DNA from: Leptospira sanjuanensis
Lineage (GTDB): Bacteria > Spirochaetota > Leptospiria > Leptospirales > Leptospiraceae
Assembly (NCBI RefSeq): GCF_022267375.1
Contig: NZ_JAIZBH010000001.1
Span: 874,501-938,500 of the forward strand
Length of the DNA stretch: 64,000 nucleotides
Direction of reading: 5' to 3'
Numbering within the stretch: the stretch's first letter is position 1; each line of letters opens with the position of its first letter. A model generated the notes under the pieces. It had not been told where the DNA came from. It saw only the letters and a program-made list of their open reading frames with translations, and did no database searches. A program made the position numbers and the translations under genes. Below are positions 46,709-61,814 of the stretch, in pieces.

Positions 46709-48091
46709 ATGCGTTGGTGTTTTATTTTAATCCTCGCTTTGTTGACTACGGGAATTTTCGCGCAAGAGGCGCCGGTAGCCGAAACCGTCGTCGCGACTCC
46801 GGACCCTGCGGCCGTAAAAGCGGTCAGCGACGAAGTCGCAACTCTTAGATCGGAGATCAATTGGCTTTGGACTTGTATCGCTGCGTTTATGGTATTTTTT
46901 ATGCAGGCGGGTTTCGCCTATGTGGAAGCGGGTTTTACCCGAGCTAAGAACGTCGTGAATATTCTGATGAAGAACTTCATCGACTTCTGTTTGGGTTCGA
47001 TCTTTTTCTGGCTTTTGGGTTTTTCGATCATGTTCGGTCCTCAGTTGCTGCCCGGTTTCGGAATCGGAATGCCGGGTCTTGCGGAGAATCTGATCGTCAA
47101 GGACGGAGTTCCGGATAAGTGGGGATTCGCGTTCTTCATTTTTCAAATGGTGTTTGCGGGAACGGCCGCGACGATCGTTTCGGGTGCGATGGCGGAAAGA
47201 ACCAAATTCGTTTCGTATATCATCTTCTCCGTTTTGATGACCGCGCTCGTATATCCTTTCTTCGGTAGTTTGGCTTGGGCGGGACTTTGGGGACTCGGAA
47301 AAGGATTTTTGGAACAACAGGGATTCATCGACTTTGCGGGTTCGACAGTGGTTCACTCGGTCGGAGGTTGGGCCGGTCTTGCGGGCGCGTTGATCCTCGG
47401 ACCTCGGATCGGGAAATACCAAGACGGTAAATTATTTCCGATTCTCGGACACAACATGTCCATGGCCGCACTCGGTGTTTTTATTCTTTGGTTCGGTTGG
47501 TTCGGATTCAATCCCGGCTCGACGACTTCGGTAAACGGGGGAAACTTTGCGGTCATCGCGGTTACGACCAACATGGCGGCGGTTTCGGGTGCATTGGCTT
47601 CGATGATCGTGACTTGGATCATGTTCAAAAAGCCGGATATCGGTCTTTCCTTAAACGGCGCGTTAGCCGGTCTTGTGGCGATCACCGCTCCTTGTGCAAA
47701 CGTCAGCATTTCTTCCGCGGTTATCATCGGATTTATCGCGGGAATTCTCGTGGTGTTGAGCGTTTTGTTCTTCGATCGGATTCACATCGACGATCCTGTC
47801 GGAGCAGTTTCGGTTCACGGAGTTTGCGGGGCGTGGGGAACCTTGGCCGCGGGACTTTTTGCACAGGAGAGTTACGGCGGGGTGAACGGTCTCTTTTTCG
47901 GGGGAGAATTGAGCGTGGTTCTTACGCAGCTTACCGGAATCGGAATCGCCTTCGTCTGGTCCTTTGGAGTCAGCTCGATTATCTTTTTGATTCTGAAATA
48001 CACGTTGGGGCTGCGGGTTTCCGAGGACGAAGAAATCATGGGATTGGATATTTTGGAACACGGAAACGAAGCATATCCGATTTCGAAATAG
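46709..48091 (+). CDS. amtB: Ammonium transporter (Amt)
   Basis: 460 residues. A signal peptide (MRWCFILILALLTTGIFA), typical of AmtB, is followed by about 11 membrane helices. Conserved parts are [56 protein letters not shown] (pore His), [13 protein letters not shown] and VGAVSVHGVCGAWGT (second pore His). It is an inner-membrane trimer for ammonium uptake. AAGGAGATAAACT precedes the ATG. No glnK/glnB gene is next to it, which is unusual for amtB. The Amt-MCP fusion at 23349-25709 is a distant paralogue. Confidence 0.96.
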   Translation: MRWCFILILALLTTGIFAQEAPVAETVVATPDPAAVKAVSDEVATLRSEINWLWTCIAAFMVFFMQAGFAYVEAGFTRAKNVVNILMKNFIDFCLGSIFFWLLGFSIMFGPQLLPGFGIGMPGLAENLIVKDGVPDKWGFAFFIFQMVFAGTAATIVSGAMAERTKFVSYIIFSVLMTALVYPFFGSLAWAGLWGLGKGFLEQQGFIDFAGSTVVHSVGGWAGLAGALILGPRIGKYQDGKLFPILGHNMSMAALGVFILWFGWFGFNPGSTTSVNGGNFAVIAVTTNMAAVSGALASMIVTWIMFKKPDIGLSLNGALAGLVAITAPCANVSISSAVIIGFIAGILVVLSVLFFDRIHIDDPVGAVSVHGVCGAWGTLAAGLFAQESYGGVNGLFFGGELSVVLTQLTGIGIAFVWSFGVSSIIFLILKYTLGLRVSEDEEIMGLDILEHGNEAYPISK

Positions 48092-48120
48092 GCTCCGAAG
48101 CCCTTTCGAAAATCGGAAAC

Positions 48121-48242
48121 TGTGGGAACTCCTCTCCGAGGAGGAAAAAAGGCGGCGGTTCTTGCAAGAGGCCGCCGTTTTTGTTAGAGTTCCCACAATC
48201 AAAGTTTTACCGTAAGTTCCATAATTTGCTGGAGTTCCCACA
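48121..48242. repeat. Three copies of the 12-bp motif around the amtB terminator
   Basis: TGTGGGAACTCC at 48121-48132, an inverted copy with one change (AGAGTTCCCACA) at 48186-48197 and an exact inverted copy GGAGTTCCCACA at 48231-48242. Between the first two lies a terminator-like hairpin GGCGGC/GCCGCC (48151-48156, 48171-48176) with A- and T-runs, suiting termination of amtB. The motif pair can itself form a stem that encloses the terminator. The gap 48243-48378 shows nothing else. Confidence 0.65.
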
Positions 48243-48378
48243 TTTCTTGCTCTAACGGAGAAATCGAGACGGAACCGGGACTTGCACGAACGTCGATCGC
48301 GCCGAGTTTGTCGGACCTTCTCCGATCTTGTGGGACAGTTTTCGTTGACGGAATCGTTTTCAGTCTCAGATTTGATGC

Positions 48379-49050
48379 ATGAGCCTCGTTTTCGGCCGAA
48401 TATCCAAGTTTTTCGTCTTCGGCATTCTGCTACTATTCTTCTCCAATTGTTTCGATTACGAGGAAACTCTCACGATCAACTCGGATTTTTCCGGAACATT
48501 AGAAGTTTCGTATGTAGTTCCGACCCGCAGAAATTCGGACGAATCTCTTATTAAATTTTTACCGACACAAAAAGACGAAATCTTGGGAAGACTCAACAAA
48601 GGATTCTTTTCCAAAAACGTTGGCGTAAAGGATTACACGTTTCAAAAGATCGTGACTCCCGAAACCGATCCGAGTTTGTTCCGCGAAAAAGCGAAGGTCT
48701 ATTACAAGATAGAATTTCAGGATCTTTCTCAGATCGAAGACGCAATGCTCGGAAAAGTGCAGGTTCGTAAAAAAGGAAATACGATCTACGTGAAACGGGA
48801 AATTCCTACGATCAGCCGCCCCCCCGAAACTCTCAAAAAAGACGGCGAAAAGAAAATCTATTCCGAAACGCTTCGTTTGCTTCGGACCAGTTCCATTTTG
48901 TTTAAGGTAAACTTTCCGATCGCTTCCGTTTGCAGATCCAATCGCGGAGACGTAAATCTCGGTCGACTCAGTTACCGTTTGCCTCTCGCTGAAACCATTG
49001 AAAAAACCGGTAACAATTCCTGGGATTATAGAATCACTGTCATTTATTGA
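48379..49050 (+). CDS. Putative lipoprotein (LppM-like)
   Basis: 223 residues. Signal peptide FFVFGILLLFFSNCFDY with lipobox FSNC. The mature N-terminus DYEETLTINSDFSGTLEVSY resembles the LppM/DUF3153-type lipoproteins, which start with '(C)xxxxxxxxxxDGSG...'. The middle is charged and helical; the C-terminus is beta-rich without a transmembrane tail. No ribosome site is evident before ATG 48379. Function unknown; envelope location by inference. Confidence 0.65.
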   Translation: MSLVFGRISKFFVFGILLLFFSNCFDYEETLTINSDFSGTLEVSYVVPTRRNSDESLIKFLPTQKDEILGRLNKGFFSKNVGVKDYTFQKIVTPETDPSLFREKAKVYYKIEFQDLSQIEDAMLGKVQVRKKGNTIYVKREIPTISRPPETLKKDGEKKIYSETLRLLRTSSILFKVNFPIASVCRSNRGDVNLGRLSYRLPLAETIEKTGNNSWDYRITVIY

Positions 49051-49178
49051 TCGTAGCGACCATCCGGGGTCTTCGACATCAAAGGTTAGAATTCGAGAAA
49101 TTCGTCTCTAGATCGGAGATGGTTCCATCGTCTATTACCGGGAAACGAATCCTTACAATGCGGATTTTGTCGAAACCC

Positions 49179-49610
49179 TCAACCGTTTACTTTCAACTTT
49201 AAAAGAGCGGCGAGCTGCGGATCGATCTTTTTCAAACCTCCACGGTTTGCATCCACGCAGGCGTAAATCAAAACACCGGAACAAAGAAAGGATTCTCCGC
49301 GAAAGATCGCGATGTCCCAGAAAATTTTTACGCCTGAGTACGAACCCTTCACGTAGATCTGAATATCTTCGTCGAAGCGAGCGGGAGATTTGTAATCGAT
49401 GGAACAATGAACGACGTGAAAGTCGATTCCGAATTTCGAAACCGATTCTCCGTAGGGAAGTCCGAAGGAGCGGAAGTATTCCGTGATTGCGACGTCGAAG
49501 TAGACGAGGTAATTGGCATTGAATACGATGCCCTGCGGGTCTGATTCCGCATAACGTACCCGGAGAGTATGATGGAATTCGAATGTTTTTTTGTCGATTT
49601 TCTGTGCCAT
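49179..49610 (-). CDS. YbgC/FadM-type acyl-CoA thioesterase
   Basis: 143 residues. TLRVRYAESDPQGIVFNANY carries the 4HBT thioesterase signature RYxExDxxGxVxxxxY with the catalytic Asp, followed by HCSIDYKSPARFDEDIQIYV. A cytosolic short- or medium-chain acyl-CoA or 4-hydroxybenzoyl-CoA-like thioesterase is expected. It is downstream of mqnA on the same strand, separated by a 145-bp gap with two strong hairpins, so it may have separate regulation. Confidence 0.88.
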   Translation of the reverse strand: MAQKIDKKTFEFHHTLRVRYAESDPQGIVFNANYLVYFDVAITEYFRSFGLPYGESVSKFGIDFHVVHCSIDYKSPARFDEDIQIYVKGSYSGVKIFWDIAIFRGESFLCSGVLIYACVDANRGGLKKIDPQLAALLKLKVNG

Positions 49611-49641
49611 ACCGTTTTAAAACCGCGAGCGATCGACGCGT

Positions 49642-49750
49642 GGTCAATAAATTGCTTTTTTAAGGCCGTTTTTGCAATTTATTGACCGAAGCGGAGAGCG
49701 CGGTCCTGCGGAACTCGTCGCGCCGCTTTCAAAGGATCGTAGCGCAGGAC
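49642..49750. other. Two strong inverted repeats between mqnA and the thioesterase gene
   Basis: GGTCAATAAATTGC (49642-49655) pairs perfectly with GCAATTTATTGACC (49674-49687): 14 bp, 18-nt loop. GTCCTGCG (49703-49710) pairs with CGCAGGAC (49743-49750), extendable with one bulge by GCGC/GCGC. Neither has a following T-run on the transcribed (reverse) strand, so they are not plain terminators. Confidence 0.6.
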
Positions 49751-49755
49751 GCGGC

Positions 49756-50505
49756 CTACAATAGATTCAAATTCCCGCATTTTTCTCCGAAAAGCGCAAA
49801 CCCTTTTCGATCCTCTTCCGTGACTTTATAGTGCAGCTCGTTCGTGAGATATTCGCGGACCACTGATTCGGACATGCGGGATTCGTGCGCGATGATCTCT
49901 TCTATGTGGGAGATTCCATATTCCAAAGATTGAATGAACATGGAATCGTCGACTTGCAAAGGTTTTTTGCTCGCCCACAATGCGAATATGAATCCGAGAC
50001 CCGTGATTTCGTTCCACCACTGCGCCAAGTCTTTGACTTCGTAATGATCGCTGTTCCACTGTGCGAGCAGCGCGTTGTCGCCGAAAAGCATGTGTGATCC
50101 GATCCCGTTCGCGATTCTTTCCTGAATCGATTTGGAGTCGGTCGGCTCCACTTCGGGAACGAATCCGCTTTCTTCATGAACCAAAACTCGCACCAAGGAC
50201 ATGCTCGTTTTGGAACCGTTGTCCGTTAAGATCAGCTTGGGAGGAAAGGTTTCCTTTTTATTTTTAAAGAATAAAATCGATCGGACCTTTTCTTTTGCAC
50301 AAACTCCGGTCGCATAGTATGTGTTGAGAACGTCCGCGTTCCGAAGACATTCTATGGAAGAGATCAAACCCAGATCGATCGTTCCGTTTAAAAGATAGTC
50401 CTTAAGGATCGCCGGATTTTCGGGAATGATTTCGTGTTCTTTGTTTTTTTCGAAACCCCAAGTCAGGGGTCTTGCGTTCAGATGTTTGACGATTCCTATT
50501 TTCAA
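49756..50505 (-). CDS. mqnA: Chorismate dehydratase MqnA (futalosine menaquinone pathway)
   Basis: 249 residues in the MqnA/MqnD solute-binding-like fold. Features include [18 protein letters not shown] at the start, the serine loop [16 protein letters not shown], and [19 protein letters not shown]; MqnA proteins share the 'N..PL' start and 'GxxDxG.ISS' element. It would dehydrate chorismate to 3-[(1-carboxyvinyl)oxy]benzoate, the first step of futalosine-dependent menaquinone synthesis. MqnD is a related alternative but has a different start. The ATG overlaps the TGA of the upstream small gene. Confidence 0.85.
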   Translation of the reverse strand: MKIGIVKHLNARPLTWGFEKNKEHEIIPENPAILKDYLLNGTIDLGLISSIECLRNADVLNTYYATGVCAKEKVRSILFFKNKKETFPPKLILTDNGSKTSMSLVRVLVHEESGFVPEVEPTDSKSIQERIANGIGSHMLFGDNALLAQWNSDHYEVKDLAQWWNEITGLGFIFALWASKKPLQVDDSMFIQSLEYGISHIEEIIAHESRMSESVVREYLTNELHYKVTEEDRKGFALFGEKCGNLNLL

Positions 50506-50756
50506 CTGTGCTCTCTTTCTAAAAACTCTAATAAGACCGGATAGTCCCGATTGGACAAATATAGAATCGCGCTATGATTTGCGGCCGGAACGGCCGCTCC
50601 TTCCAAAAAGAACAATTCTTCCCCCACGACGAAATAATGGATTTCGTACGCGTCCAGGAAAGATTTTACGATGGAAAGAAGAATCGGGTCCCCGGTTTCC
50701 CAGTGGGCCGAAAAATCTCCCTCGTCTTCTTGTTCGTTTCTTTCGAATGGTTCCAC
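50502..50756 (-). CDS. DUF2007-like small protein
   Basis: 84 residues from GTG 50756. [20 protein letters not shown] and [20 protein letters not shown] followed by [16 protein letters not shown] resemble the DUF2007 'putative signal-transducing' fold, a small ferredoxin-like unit often described by its '(T)xxpxexxlvksxLexxGI' start. It overlaps the mqnA start by 4 bp, so it is translated together with it. Function unknown. Confidence 0.65.
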   Translation of the reverse strand: MEPFERNEQEDEGDFSAHWETGDPILLSIVKSFLDAYEIHYFVVGEELFFLEGAAVPAANHSAILYLSNRDYPVLLEFLEREHS

Positions 50757-50814
50757 GGCTGATTCAAAAAATATTACGGTTGAATTCTATTTTTTATATC
50801 GTCTTATTTTATCA

Positions 50815-51102
50815 ATGGTTTTCAACGAGAAAGTGACCATCTCTCTGAAATTGAACGACCTAACTATGGAATATGAGGACCTGCGTAATTATCTAAATTC
50901 TTATCTTGAAACGAATCCGACCTCGGTCGTTTTGGATTTTAGTCAAATCGAAGTGATCTCCTCCGTCGCTCTCGGCACTCTGGTGGGATTCACCAATCGA
51001 GTTCGTGGTCTCGGAATCGCAGTGGAGGCGATCAACGTTTCTCCGCGTCTGAAGCAGATTCTTAGGCTTGTATCTCTTGACAGAGTTTTCGGCTCGTTAT
51101 AA
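50815..51102 (+). CDS. STAS-domain protein (anti-sigma factor antagonist-like)
   Basis: 95 residues from ATG 50815. The STAS core [20 protein letters not shown] and [20 protein letters not shown] corresponds to the SpoIIAA-like fold. At the usual D-S-[ST]-G-L-G phosphorylation loop the protein reads I-S-S-V-A-L-G, so the Asp is missing and the phosphorylatable position is uncertain. It directly precedes cheR (11-bp gap) and is probably co-transcribed. A GAF-SpoIIE phosphatase at 44804 could act on it if it is phosphorylated. Confidence 0.85.
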   Translation: MVFNEKVTISLKLNDLTMEYEDLRNYLNSYLETNPTSVVLDFSQIEVISSVALGTLVGFTNRVRGLGIAVEAINVSPRLKQILRLVSLDRVFGSL

Positions 51103-51113
51103 ACCATCATACT

Positions 51114-51986
51114 ATGACAGAAAGCCAATTCGGCATGACTACGATTTCCGACGAGGAATTTCAATTCATCAAATCTCTTATGTACAAAGAGACTGGAATC
51201 TTTCTTGCGGATCATAAAAAAATCATGGTTCAATCCCGCTTAAACGGGAGAGCCAGACATTTCGGTTTAAAGACGGTTTCGGAATACATCGGAAGACTCC
51301 GGGCCGATCACGGTTTTTTTAAGAGCGAACTCACCGAACTCATCAATCGGATCACGACCAACAAGACCGATTTCTTTCGGGAGAATCATCACTTTGAATT
51401 TTTGAAATCCACATTCTTTCCTTCCGTGGAAGAGAAGGCGTCCAAGAACGGAAAAAAGACGTTGAGAATCTGGTCTAGCGCGTGTTCGACGGGCGAAGAA
51501 CCGTATACGATCGCGATCACATGTCTCGAATACTTCGCATACAAACCCGGATGGGACATCAAGATCTACGCTTCGGACATCGATACGAACGTCATCAATA
51601 CAGCGAAGGAAGGAATCTACAGAGAGGATCGTCTTCAACCCGTGGATGAAAAACTTAAGAACAAATACTTCATCAAACACAAGGACCCGGAACGAGGCGA
51701 ACTTACGTATCAGGCCAAACCGGAACTAAAAGCGCTGATCGATTTTAGGAAAGTCAATCTTTTGGAAACCCCGTATCCGATTTCCGAAAAGATGGATTGC
51801 GTATTTTGCAGAAACGTAATCATCTATTTTGATAAGCAGACTCAGAAAAAGATTTTCGAAAATTTCGAGAAGGTCTTAAAGGATCGCGGACTTCTCGTAA
51901 TCGGTCATTCGGAAACTTTGTTCGGGATTTCCGAAAGTTATAAGTTTCTCGGACACACGATCTATCAGAAGAAGCCGGTTATTTGA
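51114..51986 (+). CDS. cheR: CheR-type chemoreceptor glutamate methyltransferase
   Basis: 290 residues, the normal CheR length. The N-terminal helical domain (10-85, [20 protein letters not shown] and [20 protein letters not shown]) precedes the SAM-binding domain with [40 protein letters not shown] and [20 protein letters not shown]. It transfers methyl groups from SAM to glutamates of chemoreceptors. There is no C-terminal NWETF-binding extension or TPR. The STAS gene upstream is an unusual partner. Two MCP-domain proteins in this window are potential substrates. Confidence 0.95.
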   Translation: MTESQFGMTTISDEEFQFIKSLMYKETGIFLADHKKIMVQSRLNGRARHFGLKTVSEYIGRLRADHGFFKSELTELINRITTNKTDFFRENHHFEFLKSTFFPSVEEKASKNGKKTLRIWSSACSTGEEPYTIAITCLEYFAYKPGWDIKIYASDIDTNVINTAKEGIYREDRLQPVDEKLKNKYFIKHKDPERGELTYQAKPELKALIDFRKVNLLETPYPISEKMDCVFCRNVIIYFDKQTQKKIFENFEKVLKDRGLLVIGHSETLFGISESYKFLGHTIYQKKPVI

Positions 51987-52026
51987 ACCGCGGCCCGTAA
52001 AGAGCTTCACCGAATTCGAAACGCCG

Positions 52027-52548
<522 letters not shown>

Positions 52549-52611
52549 TGACCCTAGAATAATTCCGAGCCGATCCGTGTCAAAAGAGAATCTCCTTGCA
52601 GGACCGACTGT

Positions 52612-53589
<978 letters not shown>

Positions 53590-53590
53590 A

Positions 53591-55584
<1,994 letters not shown>

Positions 55585-55615
55585 CCTCCGTTTTCTGGAA
55601 AACAGGACAGGCAAA

Positions 55616-56724
55616 ATGTTTTATTATCTCTACGATCTTTACTTCAATCATCTCGATTCTCTTCGGATTTTCAGCTACGTCACCTTTCGCGCCTTGATGG
55701 CGGGTTTGACTTCCATGCTCGTTACGTTTTGGCTCGGACACAGGGTGATCGACTTTTTATACGGACTCAAGTTCCGCGAATCGGTGCGCGACGACGGTCC
55801 GAAAACCCACGAGGCGAAAAAGGGAACTCCCACGATGGGGGGACTTTTGATCATCGGATCGCTTTTGCTTTCTGTTCTTCTTTGGGGTAATTTAAAAAAT
55901 TTGAATATAGTTTTGTTGTCCGTTTTTTCCCTTTGTTTTTCGGCTCTCGGTTTTGCGGACGATTATATGAAGTCCGTGAAAAAGATCAAGGGCGGGATGC
56001 GCGCGCGAACCAAGTTCGTCCTTTCGATCCTGATTTCACTCGCGTTTTGTATATTATTCTTTTATTATACAGGATTGACCCCGGAAGGACATTCCGGTAA
56101 GATTCCGTTTCATCTGACGGATCTGTTTTTCCCGTTCGTCAAGGGGCCCGTGATCGCTCTCGGAATTCTCGCGATTCCTTTTTCCATCATCGTCATCATA
56201 GGATCTTCGCACGCGGTCAATCTTACGGACGGATTGGACGGACTGGCAACCGGAACCGTCGCGATTTCCGTCGTTACGCTCGGGATCATCGCGTATGTTT
56301 CGGGCACGCCCGTTGTCGCGAACTATTTGAACATTCCGTATTTGCCCGGTGCGCACGAATATTCCGTATTCTTATCCGCTCTTGCGGGAGCGCTTTTGGG
56401 ATTTCTTTGGTTCAACGCGCACCCGGCCCAGGTGTTTATGGGAGATACTGGTTCCTTATTTTTAGGGGCGACTCTCGGGATGGTAGTGATCCTTTTGAAA
56501 AAGGAAATTCTTCTTTTAATTTTGGGAGCGATCTTTGTCAGCGAAGCGTTGTCCGTGATTCTGCAAGTAGGTTCGTTTAAGTTGAGGGGCAAGCGGATCT
56601 TTAAGATGGCTCCTTTGCATCACCACTTCGAGTTGGGCGGTTTGAAAGAAACGAAGATCGTGATCCGCTTTTGGATCATCGCGGTCATTCTCGCGATCAT
56701 CTCCTTGTCCACTTTGAAGATTCA

Positions 56725-56728
<4 letters not shown>
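55616..56728 (+). CDS. mraY: Phospho-N-acetylmuramoyl-pentapeptide transferase MraY
   Basis: 370 residues, ten membrane helices. Diagnostic loops: [36 protein letters not shown] (catalytic Asp pair), [35 protein letters not shown] and [19 protein letters not shown]. It makes lipid I from UDP-MurNAc-pentapeptide and undecaprenyl phosphate. Its stop overlaps the ftsW start (ATGA). Confidence 0.98.
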
Positions 56729-58952
<2,224 letters not shown>

Positions 58953-58954
58953 AA

Positions 58955-60442
58955 ATGGATCCGAATACGAAACCGTTTCAAAGACCGTTTTTTTTAGGAA
59001 TCGGCGGTTCGGGAATGTCCTCGCTCGCGTTTCTGCTTTTGAGCAAAGGACTCAAGGTCGCAGGATACGACGGAAAACATTCGGCAACCGTTGAAAAGCT
59101 GGTGGAAGCTGGCGCGACCGTGCTGCATAAATCCGATACGCTCGCCGTAGGCGACTACGATCTCGCCGTGTATTCTTCCGCGATCCGATTGGATTCTCAT
59201 CCTTTAGTCAAAAAATTTCGAGAACAAGGGATCGCGCTCGCGCATCGATCCGAAGTTTTGCATCGGGTCATGTCCGAAAAAAAACAAATCTCGGTCGCGG
59301 GGTCCCACGGCAAAACGACGACGACCGCGATGACCGCGTTCTTAATGGAACGATGCGGCATGTCTCCTTCGGTTATGGTCGGCGGAGAAGTCGCTTTTTT
59401 AAACGGAAAAGGCGGCGCTTGGGGCAAGGGGGAATGGGGAGTGTTCGAGTCCGACGAATCCGACGGAACATTCAACAATCATTCTGCGGAGATTCGGATC
59501 CTCACAAACGTGGACGAGGATCATCTGGACTATTATCAAACACGCGAGAATCTTTTGACCGCGTTTGCCCGTTATATGGAGCGCGCTTCCCGGAGATTGA
59601 TTCTGAATTTGGACGATGTCGGGATTCGGGATGCGTTGACTTTGGTCGGCGACCATTCTAAAATATTAGGTTTTGCGAAAGTGGACGGCGTCTTTGAAAG
59701 TTCTTTGCAAAACGCAAAAGGAGATTTCGTAAGGGATTCCTCACAAAAGGCGGAAAACGGCGGATCGAGAACGAATGAAGCCCGAGGCGCCGAAAGGAAC
59801 TTCTTATCGAATTACGATTCGTCTAGGATCGCGTATTACACGATCGATTCCGGAATTCTTTCGTTTCGGTTTCAAGAAAAAGAATATTCGTTTTCCTTAA
59901 AGTATCCAGGCGAACACTATTTGAAGAACGCTTTGGCTGCGATTCTAACTTGTTACGAAATCGGAGCTTCCTTATCCGAACTCGTCGCAAAAATTCGGGA
60001 GTATTCGGGAGTCAGCAGAAGACTGGAATATATGGGAAGTAAAAACGGAATCGAAGTCTACGATGACTACGGACATCACCCGACCGAAATCAAGGCTGTG
60101 ATACAATCCATGGAAGGATTGAAAAAGGACGGAAGGGCCGTGATCTTATTCCAACCGCATCGATTTACGCGTACTCAAAACTTATACAAAGAATTCGCGG
60201 AAAGTTTGGACACCGGGGAAACCGTATATCTCCTGCCGATTTATTCCGCGGGAGAAGATCCGATCGACGGAGTAACGACGGAACTCATCGCTGACGCGAT
60301 GAAGGTCGCGCCCAAAATTCTTTCCAAAGAAATCGGAGAAGGGGTCGCCTTACTCAAGAATTCCTTGAAGCCCGGAGACAAATTCGTAACGCTCGGAGCC
60401 GGAAACGTAAGAGATTGGGGAATCGCATTTTTAAAGGATTAG
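58955..60442 (+). CDS. murC: UDP-N-acetylmuramate--L-alanine ligase MurC
   Basis: 495 residues from ATG 58955, 2 bp after murG; the longer frame would run into murG. Motifs: [20 protein letters not shown], the ATP loop [30 protein letters not shown], the late [15 protein letters not shown] and [12 protein letters not shown]. About 50 residues around 245-295 ([20 protein letters not shown]...) are a polar insert not usual in MurC. It adds L-Ala to UDP-MurNAc. It is the last gene of the cluster; ftsQ, murB, ddl, ftsA and ftsZ do not follow. Confidence 0.97.
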   Translation: MDPNTKPFQRPFFLGIGGSGMSSLAFLLLSKGLKVAGYDGKHSATVEKLVEAGATVLHKSDTLAVGDYDLAVYSSAIRLDSHPLVKKFREQGIALAHRSEVLHRVMSEKKQISVAGSHGKTTTTAMTAFLMERCGMSPSVMVGGEVAFLNGKGGAWGKGEWGVFESDESDGTFNNHSAEIRILTNVDEDHLDYYQTRENLLTAFARYMERASRRLILNLDDVGIRDALTLVGDHSKILGFAKVDGVFESSLQNAKGDFVRDSSQKAENGGSRTNEARGAERNFLSNYDSSRIAYYTIDSGILSFRFQEKEYSFSLKYPGEHYLKNALAAILTCYEIGASLSELVAKIREYSGVSRRLEYMGSKNGIEVYDDYGHHPTEIKAVIQSMEGLKKDGRAVILFQPHRFTRTQNLYKEFAESLDTGETVYLLPIYSAGEDPIDGVTTELIADAMKVAPKILSKEIGEGVALLKNSLKPGDKFVTLGAGNVRDWGIAFLKD

Positions 60443-60448
60443 ATTTAT

Positions 60449-60563
60449 GGAATGCGTCCTACGATCGGCTTCGCAAAACTACCGAAATTCGAATTATTCG
60501 ACTCCGATGATTGACGACTTTCGCACATAAGTCAGGCGCTGAACGGCGAAGCCGGAACATTCC
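60449..60563. repeat. 115-bp element bounded by nested inverted repeats
   Basis: GGAATG (60449-60454) and CGGCTTCGC (60466-60474) on the left match GCGAAGCCG (60546-60554) and CATTCC (60558-60563) on the right, with an 8-nt difference in the gap between the paired blocks. The 71-bp centre has no gene. The element fills the gap between convergent murC and the thioredoxin gene. It may be a small non-autonomous mobile relic or a large transcript hairpin. Confidence 0.4.
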
Positions 60564-60580
60564 TTCGATATGAGGCGGTC

Positions 60581-61402
60581 TTAATTTAACGCGTCGATTC
60601 GAATCTGAAGATCCTTCTTCTCTTCCAAATCCGTGGTAAGATCCATAACCTTTTTGTAATCCGCTTTGGCTTCTTCCTTTCGACCCAACTCTTCGTATGT
60701 GTTTGCTCGAAAGAAAAGAATGGAGGAAAGATCTCCGCTCGGATATTTTGCAACATACGAGTTGAACGTCGCAAGCGCGGATTTAAAATTTCCCGTTTCG
60801 AGATAAGAAATTCCTAAATTGAATAATGCGTCGTGTTTTTTATCGACGTTCTTCGTTTCGTTCGAATCGAGAGATTTTTGAAAAAACTGAATCGCTTTCG
60901 TGTATTCTCTCGCTTCGAAATAATAAACTCCGACTTGAAAGTTGGTTTTGATTCCGTTCGGATCTTTTGCCAGCTGATCGAGATATTCTTTTTCCAAGTT
61001 CCTGCGCGCGTATGCGTTCCGTAGCAACTTGAGAATCATCTTCGCGTCGGGCATCCCCGTGATCTTGTCGATCAGGCTTCCGTTCTGATCGAGAAAAAGT
61101 ATCGATGGGTAACCTTTGATTCCGTATTTGCGTTTTAAGTTCGGGAACGTATCTCCGTCTAAGGAAAGCGTTACGAACTTGGAAAGTTCGGCTTGGACTT
61201 CCTTTTTGGGATAGATCTCGTTTTTGAGAGTTTTACAGTAGCCGCACCAATCCGCATAAACATCGATAAAGATCGGTTTGCCGTTCGTCTTCGCTTTTTC
61301 AAAGGCGGTCTTCACCGATTTTTCCCATTGGATTTCGGCGGAGATCGGAAAACAAAAACAGAGGAACAAAAGGAAAGATGCGCGAAACAGTAGATTCTTC
61401 AT
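60581..61402 (-). CDS. Secreted thioredoxin-fold protein with TPR repeats
   Basis: 273 residues from ATG 61402 (TTG 61408 possible). Signal peptide ends near [11 protein letters not shown]. The thioredoxin domain (25-135) contains [20 protein letters not shown], a CxxC active site of the DsbD-C/thioredoxin_7 kind, and [15 protein letters not shown] with the cis-Pro. TPR helices follow ([20 protein letters not shown] and [19 protein letters not shown]). A periplasmic thiol-disulfide reductase or chaperone is expected. Convergent with murC. Confidence 0.88.
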   Translation of the reverse strand: MKNLLFRASFLLFLCFCFPISAEIQWEKSVKTAFEKAKTNGKPIFIDVYADWCGYCKTLKNEIYPKKEVQAELSKFVTLSLDGDTFPNLKRKYGIKGYPSILFLDQNGSLIDKITGMPDAKMILKLLRNAYARRNLEKEYLDQLAKDPNGIKTNFQVGVYYFEAREYTKAIQFFQKSLDSNETKNVDKKHDALFNLGISYLETGNFKSALATFNSYVAKYPSGDLSSILFFRANTYEELGRKEEAKADYKKVMDLTTDLEEKKDLQIRIDALN

Positions 61403-61533
61403 TCTCAATCATAAGACTCTTTCGCGAACGCTTTAGCCAGCGTTTTCTTTCGGGAGAATCCTAAAAATACGGTTGTCGGCGGAGCGGATGCCCGGAAAAC
61501 TAGGGGCAGATTTTGGAAAGGAAACCTGGGTTC

Positions 61534-61812
61534 ATGGAATTTTTATTACAGTTGGAAAACATACTCAAAAAAAGAAAACAGGATCTTCCCGATAAATCGT
61601 ACACCGCGGATCTGTTCCGAGGCGGAGTCGATCGGATCCTTAAAAAAGTGGGGGAAGAAGCCGGAGAGGTCATCATCGCCGCTAAGAATTCGGATAAGAA
61701 AGAACTTACCCACGAAGCGGCGGATCTTCTCTTTCATCTTCAGGTTCTTCTCGTGGAACAGGGACTCTCTCTTCAAGACATCGTGGAAGAACTTCGCAAA
61801 CGCCATTCTTAA
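61534..61812 (+). CDS. hisE: Phosphoribosyl-ATP pyrophosphatase HisE
   Basis: 92 residues from ATG 61534; TTG 61513 would add seven. [20 protein letters not shown] followed by [20 protein letters not shown] and [20 protein letters not shown] is the MazG-like helical fold of HisE with its EExxE and ExxD metal sites. It hydrolyses phosphoribosyl-ATP in histidine synthesis. HisI and other his genes are not adjacent. The glycosyltransferase gene starts 2 bp later. Confidence 0.95.
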   Translation: MEFLLQLENILKKRKQDLPDKSYTADLFRGGVDRILKKVGEEAGEVIIAAKNSDKKELTHEAADLLFHLQVLLVEQGLSLQDIVEELRKRHS

Positions 61813-61814
61813 AA

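Noticed and set aside
46727..48255. Long open frames on both strands across amtB
   Set aside because: Shadows created by codon bias; amtB is unambiguous.
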